A stretch of DNA of 64,000 nucleotides, taken from Daedaleopsis sinensis. Its lineage: Eukaryota > Basidiomycota > Agaricomycetes > Polyporales > Polyporaceae. The notes under the pieces were generated by a model. That model ran no database searches, had not been told where the DNA came from, and worked only from the letters and a program-made list of their open reading frames with translations. The stretch is from the NCBI GenBank assembly GCA_033807695.1, contig CM066301.1, positions 4,836,001-4,900,000 of the forward strand, in the 5' to 3' direction. The position numbers and the translations under genes are program-made. The stretch's first letter is position 1. Each line of letters begins with the position of its first letter. Of the stretch, positions 1 through 10,405 are shown in pieces.

Positions 1-930
1 AGTCTGGATGGGGGCACCGGTGTGGGGAGCAGGTTCTGGGATGTCCTCTGCGAGTGCGCCCTCGACGTCGGCCTCAGTAATCAGCGAGAGCGCGTACTGG
101 ACCTGTCGGAGGGCGGAAACCTTGACTGTTTTGCCCTCCGGGTAGAGTAGCTCCACCTTGGCCTGCTGAGACGACCGGCGTGCGCGGCGATGTTCTTTGG
201 CGCGCCTTTGGGCGCGCTCCTTCTGCTTGGAGATGGTGGTGCCGCCAGAGGGGTTCGCGAGAGGGTCTGGGGTGTGTGCAGGCGGCTGGATGGATGTGAG
301 CGCCTGTGCCCGACGCGCGCCAACGTCGCGCGGAGGCGGGGTGAAGATTGGCGAGGGCGGATCGCACGCAGAGTCGTTGGAAGCGCCAAACGCGCGATGG
401 GAATCGGCGGTAGTGAGACGCGCAAAGCCCTCGAAGAGGTGCGCGAAGGGATCCGTCTCGGGTGGGGTCTTGCATGCCCCTCGGGGGATTGGAGGGTCCG
501 TGACCTCCGGATCATCGGGATCCATGGCAGAGGGCGCAGCGGGAGCGGAGGGCGCACCGGAGCTGTTGTCAAGCATGTCCCTCAGCCGGGCTGCCATGTC
601 GAAGTCGAGGGGCGCATGGATGGGCTCCCCTAAGTTTCTTGTCCACGGGGAGAACCCGAGGCCCGAGCGAGTCTGTAGCCTCAGTCGCGTGTCAAAACAG
701 ATGAGGGGGCAGGCTGATGTTGGGACGCGCACCTTCCGAAATGGGGACTTGCACGAGGGGGCGAGTAGGCCTGCAGGAGGTACGCGTAGCGCGTCAGTTA
801 ATACGCGTAATCGGTACAGGCGCCGCACTGCATGCCACCGGTGATCCAAGGGCGGATCTCGCATATGGCATGCAAGTTTGGCGAGCGGTTGAGTAGACTT
901 ACCGGTGGTCGGGGTAGTCGCTGTGTGCAT
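1..930 (-). CDS. Divergent partner gene of the KDZ element, 3' end beyond the window (partial)
   Basis: A two-exon reading frame runs leftward off the window edge. Exon 1 is 930-903 (ATG at 930), the intron 902-828 has a GTAAGT donor and CAG acceptor, and exon 2 is open from 827 to base 1 with no stop, giving about 285 visible codons. The visible part is an N-terminal region: Pro/Ser/Asp-rich, then a strongly basic stretch (KQKERAQRRAKEHRRARR) that could bind nucleic acid or localise to the nucleus, then an acidic segment. No catalytic domain is visible. It lies head to head with the KDZ transposase, with only 219 bp between the two start codons, so the pair probably shares a promoter and belongs to one element. 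In Agaricomycetes KDZ transposons are known to be linked to TET/JBP-type 2-oxoglutarate dioxygenase genes. That identity is possible here but not shown, because the catalytic part would lie outside the window. Confidence 0.6.
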   Translation of the reverse strand, partial: MHTATTPTTGKSTQPLAKLACHMRDPPLDHRWHAVRRLYRLRVLTDALRVPPAGLLAPSCKSPFRKVRVPTSACPLICFDTRLRLQTRSGLGFSPWTRNLGEPIHAPLDFDMAARLRDMLDNSSGAPSAPAAPSAMDPDDPEVTDPPIPRGACKTPPETDPFAHLFEGFARLTTADSHRAFGASNDSACDPPSPIFTPPPRDVGARRAQALTSIQPPAHTPDPLANPSGGTTISKQKERAQRRAKEHRRARRSSQQAKVELLYPEGKTVKVSALRQVQYALSLITEADVEGALAEDIPEPAPHTGAPIQT

Positions 931-1149
931 GGGAGCAGCGGTAGAGAGAGTCGTGGTGGGTGTCGAGAAGGAGCGAGGGAGGCCTAGTAATAGAGTTTGC
1001 CCCCACGGCGAGGTGTATATATGTCACGCCTGACGCGCTCAGTCACAGCGCAACACGTCAGGTCACACACTGGCGCCTACAGCCTTCTGGGCGTGCTACT
1101 ATTTTTCAACCTACTTACATTGTATCCTCCTCGCTACTCTACCCTCACT
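931..1149. promoter_or_regulatory. Shared divergent promoter of the KDZ gene pair
   Basis: This 219-bp gap separates the two outward-facing start codons. It carries a TATATAT run at 1016-1022, about 130 bp before the transposase ATG and the right way round for it. An upstream in-frame ATG exists at 1021, but it would add a hydrophobic leader; the ATG at 1150 gives a basic KRAAKRPRR N-terminus expected of a nuclear transposase, so 1150 is preferred. Confidence 0.45.
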
Positions 1150-4100
1150 ATGTCATCGAAACGCGCCGCCAAACGCCCTCGTCGAACAGCCGTCCATGAG
1201 GACATGTCTGCAGACTTCGAAGTCACGGCTGCTGATGCTCTCGCTGCCCACCGACCCGCAGCTCGTAGCCTGCCCGCCTTCACCGCAGACGACGTGTCCG
1301 ACGACCTTCGGCGCATCCATCGCCTCTCCGTCCCGATCCCTTTGAACTCGTCAGACGCGTCGTCATCTACCGCCCCCCATGCCTTTCGTGACCACAGCAT
1401 GGGTGCCGAGCCCACTCACACCCTCAATGACCTCAATTTCGGGACCGCTGAGGACTGGGACTCGGTCCTATTGCCCGAAGACGGAGTAGTGGAGGGCCAG
1501 GGAGAGCTTAACGAGCTCGGTGAAGACCGCGCCCGGCGGTATGTCAGTACGGTGGGTCACTTTCTTGCGCTCAGCTTGGAGCCGATGGGGCGTCACTGAC
1601 ATCATGTGCGCATAGGACGAGCCGATGAAGCTCTTTATTCCACAACGCGACATGTATCTACAAGAGATGCTGCGCCGGGAGGGGCGCGGCCGGGCGACGC
1701 ACGACCGATGCTCTTCGTGTCCGGATGCAGCAACGGCAGGGAAAGCCATCATTCGGTGCATGGCTTGCTCACCGGGACCTCTCTGCTGCGAATCGTGCGC
1801 GGTTCGTGCCCACCGCTTCAACCCGTACCATAGGATCAAGGTTGGTGGATGTTTATCCTTCGGGAGGTATTTATTATGCTAACGGCTCCGTATGTGCATA
1901 GCGATGGAACGGCAGCATGTTCGAATACACTACGCTCAAAGCCCTCGGTCTCCGTGTCCAGCTCGGCCACCACCATGACAACAGCCGGTGTTCAAACCCT
2001 CGAGGATCGCGCGATGACTTCAGTGTCATACACATCGACGGCCTTCACCCCGTCGCTGTCGACTTCTGTGGGTGTGACCGAGCCGGTCAGGCCGGTAACC
2101 CCGTCCAACAACTCATGCGCTGCGATCTCTGGCCCGCTACCGACTGCGAGCCGAACACCGCCTTCACTTTCCAGCTACTGGAGCACTATCACATTCAGAG
2201 CCTTCAGGGCAAAGTCTCGATGAGAGACTACTACGAGGCTCTCGAATGCTTCACCAACAACACCGGGACCTCCGTGATCGCAGATCGCTACAAGTCATTC
2301 ATGCGTATTGTCGCACAATGGCGGCATCTCAGGAGGTGCAAGCGCGCTGGGCGCGGGCACGATCCCAGTGGAGTCGAGGGCACGCAGCCGGGTGAGCTCG
2401 CCGTGCGATGTCCAGCCTGTCCGCAGCCGGGAATCAATCTTCCCGACAACTGGGATAGCGTCTCTGACGATCTCAAGTGCGTATATCCCTGACTCCTTCT
2501 GCAACCTGCAACTAACCATATGATTGTCTCAGGTATCTGTACACCGTCACGATTGCGATCGACGCTTGCTTTCGCCTCAAGCGGCGCGATGTCTCTGACG
2601 AGAAGAAGGATCCTATCCTTGGGAGCGGTTGGGGGTACTTCGTGGAGGATACGGGCTATAAGGAGCTGTTGCAGCGGTACGGTGATCAGGCCGAGGTAAG
2701 TGTACTTTATGGTCCTAAACATCGTCTCAGCTAACCCATGATTTCGTAGGCGTCTTCCTGTACAGGGCTGTCTGCGGTCGATCACGCGAACACGAAGTTC
2801 TCCCGCGGCTACGCTGCAACCGGCGTGGGTGGTATCTTCTGTGCTCGGCATGGGTTTTGGCTGGCGCTGGGGGTGGGTGATGTGCAAAAGGGAGAGAAGT
2901 AAGCAATTGTCCTCCGTAGTACGAGCTGCCACGTTCTGACGTTCCAACAGATATGTGAACATGGACTATATCTTTGTCTGTGCTATACGACGCTTCCTGG
3001 TGCTCAACAAACTCGTGAGCTACGACATAGCGTGCCAGTGGTCTGGCGGCCTCCTGGACCGGATCGCGAAGTTCCCCTCACACATACGCATCGAGATCCC
3101 GCAGGGTTCGATCTCGTATGTTATCCCCAAGCTGCACTTTCGCGCGCATCAGCGCGAGGGTCATTCACCGTACTCACTCAACTATCGCGTTGGATCTGGT
3201 CGCACCGATGGGGAGGCTCCAGAGCGGGCGTGGTGGTGGATTCAGCCAGTCGCCAATGCGACTAAGCAGATGGGTCCGGGAATGCGGCAGGGAGTTTTAG
3301 AGGACCAGTTTGGATTCTCGAACTGGAGGAAGATCATCAAGATGCGTGAGTACATACACCGTAGTGCTGCAGCCCCATAACTAACTGACATGTTATTAGC
3401 TTGGACATTCCGGAACGCGCTGCGCGAGGCGCGCAAAGTGTACGCCGACCAGAACAGTAGCTATCAAGAGCTCACTGACTCGCTGAAGAGCAACTACGAC
3501 CTCACCAAGTGGAGGGCGGAGGTGGTGGCGTGGGAGGCAGACCCCTTCAACCGTGACGACCCCTATGTTACTGTTTCTCAAGGTGCGCTTGTGATCGATC
3601 ATGTACAGCACACGCACGGTTGCTGAATGGCAATGATATTAGGACCAACACAGGCCGAGACGCTCCGCAGGCTCGCGGAAGAGGAGCAAGTAGCGAGCGC
3701 TGTCCCCGGCTTCATAGCTCTGCACGAGGTCAGCGTGGTTGGGTTCATGTCTATGGGACTGGATCTGGAGGAGACAAAGTGAGTATCCCTGAATAACCCG
3801 GCAGACATTGTTCTGACATGCCGATGTAGATTCCGCATACGAGAGGATGCCAAAAAGGCGACATCTAGTCGAGTCGCGGGTCTTTTCGAGCGTCGCACAG
3901 CTCTCCGTCGCAAGATCCAGAAGTTCCGTGAACTACAGGGGATCTACATGCCCCGAGCTGTGGCTATGCTCAGCGACGATGCCACGTGTCGCCTGGACGT
4001 CGAGCTAGTTGAAGATGTCCGACTGGGCCTCCCCTCTGAAATCAGTCCATCTCGTCGCGACGCGACGTGCCCTCCACGCGTGCGCGAGATCGAAGCGCAG

Positions 4101-4892
4101 CTGCGCGAAGCACAGTGTCGGGATGCGCTACAACATCTACGCAATCAACTGCATACGCTCGATCAGCTCTTCTTGTATAAGAAGACGCATGTGCGGCATC
4201 AAGTCGCGAACACGCGCGCTCGCGAGGAGATCACCACGCAAGACGTTCGCAAGCAGCGCGCGGCACGGCGCTACCGCCATGCCCGCCGTGCCAAGATCGC
4301 GCTCTCTGGCCCAGGCGCTTGGGAGCACGAGCTACGCGTGCTCGAGGACGCCGACATCCGTGGAGTGCAGGATGATGATCCTTCAACACTGCTGGGTCGC
4401 AAGCGTGCTCGGGCGAACAAGGACCCAGGACCTGCTGAAGGGCGTCGTCAGATCTCTTGGATTTGGCGGACCTCGGACCTCCAGGGGACCGAGGAAATGA
4501 TCGACTCTCTGCGTGTGGAGTGGCTGAAGGCCCGCGCGCGTGTGATGCGATGGGAGGAGGAGGTGAAGTGGCTCATGGAGGAGATGCGTCGTGTCCTGGC
4601 TAGTCATGCCTATGACGAGCTGGAGTGGAACCAGAGGGCGCTGACCTCCATGTCTGACGACCCTGCAGCGAAGGAGGGTTTGGTATCGTATGCATTGAAA
4701 CAGGCGCTCATCCGACGCCGTATGCGCGCTACTGTGGTACAGGTCTGCCAGGCTGAGGTGGTGGCAGAGAGGGGCCTCCAATGGGAGCCCGATGATGAGT
4801 GGAGGGTGGACTTGGATAGTAACGTCTCAGTACCTGTGGATCCGCCAGAGGATGACGCTGTATTATATGAGTTAGATGGAGAAGATATGTAG
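1150..4892 (+). CDS. KDZ (Kyakuja-Dileera-Zisupton) transposase with CxC2 cysteine cluster
   Basis: Nine exons join into an uninterrupted 1096-residue protein: 1150-1551, 1616-1840, 1902-2476, 2533-2695, 2750-2898, 2951-3345, 3400-3582, 3643-3778 and 3830-4892. The N-terminus has a basic nuclear-localisation-like stretch. Around residues 155-210 comes the CxC2 zinc cluster (spaced CxxC pairs followed by histidines), an established partner of KDZ transposases. The core contains the family's acidic motifs: MDYIF and YDIACQW (exon 6) and the GEAPERAWWWIQP block. The C-terminal third is rich in Arg/Glu and probably coiled-coil, ending in an acidic tail. It is the enzyme for cut-and-paste movement of the element. 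No frameshift or stop was found, so the copy may be young and possibly active. The exon 1/2 junction was fixed by phase: the GTGGGT donor at 1552 keeps the frame, while the GTATGT at 1539 would hit a stop. Confidence 0.9.
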
Positions 4893-5330
4893 TAATATGT
4901 GCCTATGGATTATTTGGTCTGCCGACATGCCATAGTATGACCGACTGTTATTGTATATGCACAACATATGGAAAACACAAACATAAACCCTGTACCGGCT
5001 GTAATGGCTGGTACAAACAGAATAAGAACAACTATGAGAGCGTCATTAACACTGCCAGATTCGGATGTAGCGCCCGACGGCCGATATCCTGTCCGCATTT
5101 GGTGCATTAGACGCTAAGAGGGCTGGATGACCGGAGCGAGCCAGTATCCGACCCGATTCCGGTGCGTTAGGCGCCAGGGTGGCTGCAGTCGGCCCCATTT
5201 GGCTATTTAGCCGCTCAATCGGCCTTTTTGGCTGCCTAGCTGCTAAAATACCTCGTTCCGACCGCATTAGGAAGGCTGCCGCGATGCCGAGCGGCCGCTG
5301 AAGCCTCTCCCCGGTATAGCCCCGGAGCAT
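4893..5330. repeat. Degenerate subterminal repeats downstream of the KDZ transposase
   Basis: From about 5090 to 5290 a loosely repeated module of about 30-60 bp recurs. It combines a TTTGG or CCGG box, a GCATTAG/GCGTTAG/TATTTAG box, a GCT-A-A box, and GGCTG. Examples start near 5096, 5154, 5197 and 5222. Long, degenerate subterminal repeats are typical of KDZ and Zisupton elements and probably bind the transposase. The terminal inverted repeat could not be assigned because the other end lies outside the window. Confidence 0.4.
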
Positions 5331-6169
5331 GCTGATACATCAGATGCAGTGCCTATACATAATGTAATAGGCCCCACATCAAGTACCTGTATATGATACA
5401 TCATAACTACAACACCTGCTGCCGTCCTTCTGGTATATCCACATCATTCCTCACACACGTAGAAGTCTAAGTGTAATAAATGTACTCTCACGACCTGCGT
5501 AGAGTGTCGTCGTAGGACACCTCTCCATACGAAGACTCTCCACGCAGTGCTAGTGAAAAGGCGCGAGTCGTAGTCATATTTTCTCTTCCATGTGAAGAGA
5601 ATAGTTAGCAGTAGACAATAGTTGATTTCCCAGCGTGTGAGGGGAATCTCAATGGACGATTTGGGGCTATTTCCCTCGGAATGTGGAGATACGTCGTCCA
5701 CAGAACGTCCTTCGGAATCGCTCGAACAACATCGCGCATTTGCAGGCCAAATGTATTTCGCGTGCCCCTTGCGCAGCATTTGAAGTGTAAACAGCATGGT
5801 CAAATGTAACTTTTCTGCGGCATGGTTCTGTGATAGGACACCGAGATAAAGAAGAGTTACATTTGACCAGTGATTACCTGGAGGAGCCTTGCCAGTTGAA
5901 TATCTGCTTCTTGAACGTCGAGATGGCTGTTCGACATTGTTTTCAAGCGCTTTTCAGTGCTACACCAGCATCCGCCTCGAGAATTCGCCGAGAATCGCTC
6001 ACTCCGACTCCTTTGGGGCGTCGAGGCGGTACGCACATTCGTCATCCTCCGCGTACGTCACACCATCTCCGTCGCCCTTGTGCACGTAACGCCCCTCTGT
6101 GCGCGCGCTGACATTGCACCCATGTGTCCCGTTTTCGTTAATATTTCGCTTGGCACATCCAGGGACATA
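5331..6169. other. Intergenic stretch with one short inverted repeat
   Basis: No gene is supported. A 119-codon minus-strand frame at 5803-5444 has no recognisable domain and no intron signals. The only structure seen is a perfect 15-bp inverted repeat at 5797-5811 and 5855-5869, reported separately. Confidence 0.4.
5797..5869. repeat. Perfect 15-bp inverted repeat with 43-bp spacer
   Basis: TGGTCAAATGTAACT at 5797-5811 is the exact reverse complement of 5855-5869. The arms do not extend further. It could be a hairpin, a foldback-element terminus or a palindromic binding site; no flanking target-site duplication is obvious. Confidence 0.6.
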
Positions 6170-6610
6170 CGCCCCTCGGCCGCATATCCGACGCAGACGC
6201 GCCCGCGCTGACCCAGGCCATCGCTGAACACACCCGCGCGCCCTCCACCATCGCTCCTCCGTCGCACACCGACCGCGCGCCCGCCGCACCTTCCGACGCG
6301 TCGAGCGTTGGGCAGGAGAGGCGAGGAGAAGCTCAACGCGCGTCTGCGTGCACTCGTGGAGGAGTGCGTCATGCTCTTCATGAAGGGTAATCCGGACCAG
6401 CCGCGGTGCGGGTTCTCGCGCCGCATCGTCGCCCTCCTTCGCGATCAGGGCGTCGAGTTTAGCAGCTTCGATATCCTCTCGGACGAGGGCGTTCGCGCGG
6501 GCTTGAAGGTGCTGAACGACTGGCCGACATTCACGCAGCTCGCTATCAACGGCGAGTTCGTCGGCCGGCTGGACACAATGGCGAAGATGGACAACGCAGC
6601 TTGCACCTGA
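6170..6610 (+). pseudogene. Monothiol glutaredoxin (Grx3/4 type), 5'-truncated and frameshifted
   Basis: The sequence encodes the end of the thioredoxin-like domain and linker ([14 protein letters not shown], frame at about 6181-6315), then in another frame the CGFS glutaredoxin domain ([38 protein letters not shown]; 6308-6610). Intact family members are cytosolic/nuclear proteins of about 230-260 residues that bind a [2Fe-2S] cluster through the CGFS cysteine and act in iron sensing and delivery. Here the start and most of the thioredoxin domain are missing, the two halves are out of frame by one base near 6317-6323, and the last helix is replaced by an unrelated tail ending at 6610. No introns are seen, so a decayed retrocopy or segmental fragment is likely. 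Confidence 0.75.
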
Positions 6611-7792
6611 TTGTAACAGTTGTAAGTGACCGATGTTGCGGATAGACATGCGCATGCTGACCTCACTGAGCACGTCTCCTTCCCCATATTTCTCCCCTCC
6701 GTTCTCTCCGATACTGCGCCTACATCCCCGTCCGATGGGCAACTTATTCGGCTGGCGGGGAGGCGACATCGACGCGGCGTGCGACGAGGTGTGCTCAGGC
6801 TCCCAGTCTGCGTCGGGACTCGGGAGCATGGCTGCCTCGTCACTTTGCGCGCGGCGAACTCGCGCCAGCTTCCCTGCTATGTATGATCATATCGAACTTT
6901 GTGCCCCATGGGCTGGGACTAGCCTACTCTCTTTCATGGTGTACACGGTATCGGCTCTAAGTTCACTAACTTACTCCTTATTGTAATTTCCGATCGTCTG
7001 CTTGCATATGTTCTCCTCGCGCTCTTTCTTACTTAGTGCTCTCGCTGTATCGGCGTGTGCTCTGCCTGTAGCTTTTGATAACATGTCCCTTATACGTACA
7101 TATGTTTAGTACGACGATCGTGCTCAACGAAGGTCGGTCTAAGACGAATTGGGCAGGTGAAAGGCCAGAAGGCTCGAGAGTGGAGGAGGCAGTGGAGGAG
7201 TCTGCAGGGCGAGTCTCTCACACAGCGGCGGCGTGCGTTGAGGAGATAATAACTCTGCGTCGGTTCGGAGGTACGTCACAGCGAATCGTGGTAGTAATAC
7301 GTCGCGTTTTGCGGAGTATATTACGAATCAAGAACGTGCTTGTAAAGTCAAACTATGCAAGATAGAGGCGACCAGAGAAAAGACATGATAACGGAGAACG
7401 CATGCAAGAGATCGACGACAAACAGATATGTAGAGAGATGTACAGTGCCAATGGATTGATACAAGCGTGTTCGGTAGGAAGTACAGCAAGATGTGATGCA
7501 GGCGTGATTATAGCTACAGCAAGATGTGATGCGTGATTATATCTAGGAGCGGAGCAGCATGCAAAAGAGCAGGTGAAAAGCAAGATGAGAGAGATATGGG
7601 ACGATATGCAACAAAACAGAGTAGCAGTACTGGGTACAGAACTGTACACAAAAGGGAAGCAAGATGAGGGGATTTCGAAGAGTGAGGAGATGCTCGGGTT
7701 ACACTCACTGGACCGTGCAAAGAGCGGAGCGAGTTGGTCTTTGCTCATGTGGCCAAAGCCACGCCGTTCGGGGAAGAAGATGCACAGGAAGA
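6611..7792. other. Gene-poor stretch with one short tandem duplication
   Basis: No coding region is supported. A direct repeat of about 30 bp (TACAGCAAGATGTGATGC followed by GCGTGATTATA) occurs twice between about 7490 and 7545. Confidence 0.35.
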
Positions 7793-8809
7793 CTACATCT
7801 TCTTGGATGTCGTGGACTCGGACGAAGAATCCGCGCTGTACGAGGGTGTTCTGAACGGATCTGAGTTGAACGACGGCGACCTTTTGGAAGACGACGGCGT
7901 CCTAAACGGATTGCCGCTGGACGATGGCGGGGTTGTGGACGAGCTTGCGCCGGACGGCGACGCTCGGGACGATGTGATAGTGTTGGGCAACAGCAACATC
8001 TGGGATGATGGCTCCGGGCTCGACGCTGGTGGGGTTCTGGAAGATGAAGTCACGCTGGGCGATGGCAGCACTACAAACGACGGAGGTCTGGCCAGCGGAG
8101 GAGCGGACATCCCTGAAAAAGTCGACAGTGATGAACCCGTGTTAGTGGTACGGTCTCGAGGTATTGGTCTTCTGCCCGTCGATGGCAACGAGCTCCTGGA
8201 TGACTGCGACGTTCTAGGTGCGGATGTGTGGATGATGACGTGGATGGCAGGGTGCTGGACGACGATCGGGTTCTGCAAGACAGGAGGAAGTTGGATGGTC
8301 ACAGAGTGCTGCACCGCAGCAGGGAGCTGTATGATGATAGGGTCTACGACGGTGGGAAGCGCTGCATCAACGGGGCTGCGGGCAGCAGCTGCAGAAAGGT
8401 GTGCCGCGACTGTTTCGTTGGAGGGAGAAGATTGATGGACGACGGGAGGGGACTGGACGACGACGGGAGGGGACTGGACGACGACGGGAGGGGACTGGAC
8501 GACGACGGGAGGGGACTGGACGACGACGGGAGGGGACTGGACGACGACGGGAGGGGGCTGGTTGGCTGAAGGAGGTCGTGTATAGCGGGCGGGCTGGCAA
8601 ATTGTCCATCGATAGTGAATATAGGGCCCACAACCATCGAACAGATAACTGTTCCTGACCTCGGTGTACTTCTTCGCGGATGCTCCAAGGTCGATGGGCA
8701 CGGTGGGCATTGATGTCGTGGCGGCTAAGGAACGTCGGGCAACGAGTAGAGATGGCGGGAATCGGGGAATCGAGTGGTGGTTGATGTTGAGGAATAAGAG
8801 GGAGCCCAT
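7793..8809 (-). CDS. Doubtful Ser/Thr/Pro-rich low-complexity frame
   Basis: An uninterrupted 338-codon frame opens at 8809 and stops at 7793. Its middle holds in-frame copies of a PPVVVQS heptad from the minisatellite at 8437-8565, followed by a Ser/Thr/Pro-rich half. No domain, signal peptide or intron is visible. The opposite strand is also open over 7734-8435, with an acidic Leu/Asp/Gly repeat. Open frames on both strands are what a minisatellite with a unit divisible by three produces, so this may not be a gene. Confidence 0.2.
   Translation of the reverse strand: MGSLLFLNINHHSIPRFPPSLLVARRSLAATTSMPTVPIDLGASAKKYTEVRNSYLFDGCGPYIHYRWTICQPARYTRPPSANQPPPVVVQSPPVVVQSPPVVVQSPPVVVQSPPVVVQSPPVVHQSSPSNETVAAHLSAAAARSPVDAALPTVVDPIIIQLPAAVQHSVTIQLPPVLQNPIVVQHPAIHVIIHTSAPRTSQSSRSSLPSTGRRPIPRDRTTNTGSSLSTFSGMSAPPLARPPSFVVLPSPSVTSSSRTPPASSPEPSSQMLLLPNTITSSRASPSGASSSTTPPSSSGNPFRTPSSSKRSPSFNSDPFRTPSYSADSSSESTTSKKM
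8437..8565. repeat. 21-bp minisatellite, about six copies
   Basis: The unit GGACTGGACGACGACGGGAGG is repeated head to tail nearly perfectly; the first and last copies are incomplete or varied. The unit length keeps every frame open. Sequence to its left (about 7860-8300) contains looser GACGATGGC/GACGACGGC repeats and is probably an older, diverged part of the same array. Confidence 0.9.
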
Positions 8810-10199
8810 GAGTGGCCCGGGCGTCGACGCATCGTGTTTCGAGCGGCGACCTTATACAGAGTTTGATGTCGCACGCGCGCTGCCTGTCTCCGCGGAAGTC
8901 GACGTTCGGGTTGGGGAGCTCCTCGTCGATAGCAAGCGCGGGTCGGTACGGGACGCCCGTTGGCGGGCCGGCTGCTTATGGATTGCTGCTGGTGCTGATG
9001 GCCGGATTACTGTTTTTGAGATTGATGGTCGAATTCAACGTTTGCCAGCGCATGTGGGAATTGCGATTGACACCGTCTTCCTCCTACCTTCGCTTCAAAG
9101 TCTTATGTCGTCTTCTGTACTTGCTGCGCACCCGATCAACCGGCTCTTAGGAATATCTAGGCCTGCGAAATGAAGTGAGTCAGCACAAAACCTAATCAAG
9201 GTCAAAAAGTCCGCTTCCATGGCCCACCTCGATATTCTCCGAACGTGTCTCTCTCGGACCTCTCCTCTTGCTCTCCTCTTGCTCTCCTCTTTGGCGCTGA
9301 AGCTCGACCATGTCGTACTGATGCCCACACTCACGACGGGGGTCGCCGCTAGTCCGAAGTTCAAGAATCTCAATACAAAGGATCGACGGTTCCCACTTCA
9401 AACACGCCAACTCTGCAACGAATCGTCGATTCCGACCTGGAGCACTGAAGCTTGAAGTCTGTAAGGAGGAGGGGTTCGAGCTGAAGATCAACGGGAACGG
9501 GTGAACGGGAATGGGTGAGTTGGGTCGCTGCGTCGACGGAGCGTTTAAACGTGCCCCCCTTTTGAAGACCTGCCACTGTCGATTTGCCTAGCAGTACCTT
9601 ACCCTAATCTTGGTTTTGCTCACGCGCTCTGCGGCCTGCGAGAGACACCCATTACGCAGGCTTTTCTGTCGCGCCCCTTGATCAAACGCATTGGTCTTCG
9701 TTCAAGCCTTCGCTCCATGCCCTTCCATGTCCCAAGGATTGCTCCGAGCTTCAAAGCTTCACGGCTCCGATTTTGTCCTACACTCTAGATCTAATTAGAT
9801 CATATGCATTCTGTATTCCACAATTAAACCTTTCCTGCACAACATTCAAAACAACAGCCTGCAAACATATTCGAGTATTACTTTGAATTCTCGCAAATAT
9901 TGAAACAGGATATGAAGTACTGACGTCAAGTTGGTCGCGATGAGGTCCAATTGCAAGTGAACGAATTCGAGACTGTCTGTGGTCGAGAGGCGAGCATCAG
10001 CTAGGGTTTCCCAGGAGAGTGAGATACGATAGGACAACACACGCTGGCGACGCCGGATGGCTCTGAGCGAAAGGGTGTTTTGAGGCACCGAGAAGCGGGG
10101 CAGCGCCAACCGCCGTCGAAGGGGGGATGGGTTGCGCGTTGTCGGTGCGGTGTGGTGTGGGGAGCGCGGTGTGTAGCAAAGGTAGGGGCGGTGTGGTGT
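8810..10199. other. Gene-poor stretch
   Basis: No gene is supported. A plus-strand frame at 8664-9173 has no recognisable features. A short CTCTCCTCTTG tandem repeat lies near 9258-9292. Confidence 0.35.
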
Positions 10200-10405
10200 A
10201 GCGCGGAGACGAGGTGTTGGTGCGGTGTTGCGCGGGGAGGTGCTGCGCGGAGAGGTGTAGCGCGGAAAGATGTTGCGTGGAGAGGTGTAGCGCGGAAAGG
10301 TGTAGCGCGGAGCGGAATAGCGCGGAGAGCAGTAGCGCGGAGAGGTGTTGCGCGGCGTGGTGTTGCGCGGCGTGGTGTAGCGTGGTGCGCTGCAGTGCGG
10401 TGTGG
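10200..10405. repeat. Degenerate tandem repeat of about 14-15 bp
   Basis: About a dozen imperfect copies of a unit close to GCGCGGAGAGGTGTA run head to tail. Several frames stay open across the tract on both strands, but they give only Arg/Cys- or Ala/His-rich low-complexity peptides and are not counted as genes. Confidence 0.8.

Noticed and set aside
1539..1615. GTATGT donor at 1539 for the first KDZ intron
   Set aside because: It joins exon 2 in the wrong phase and reaches a stop within four codons; GTGGGT at 1552 keeps the conserved frame.
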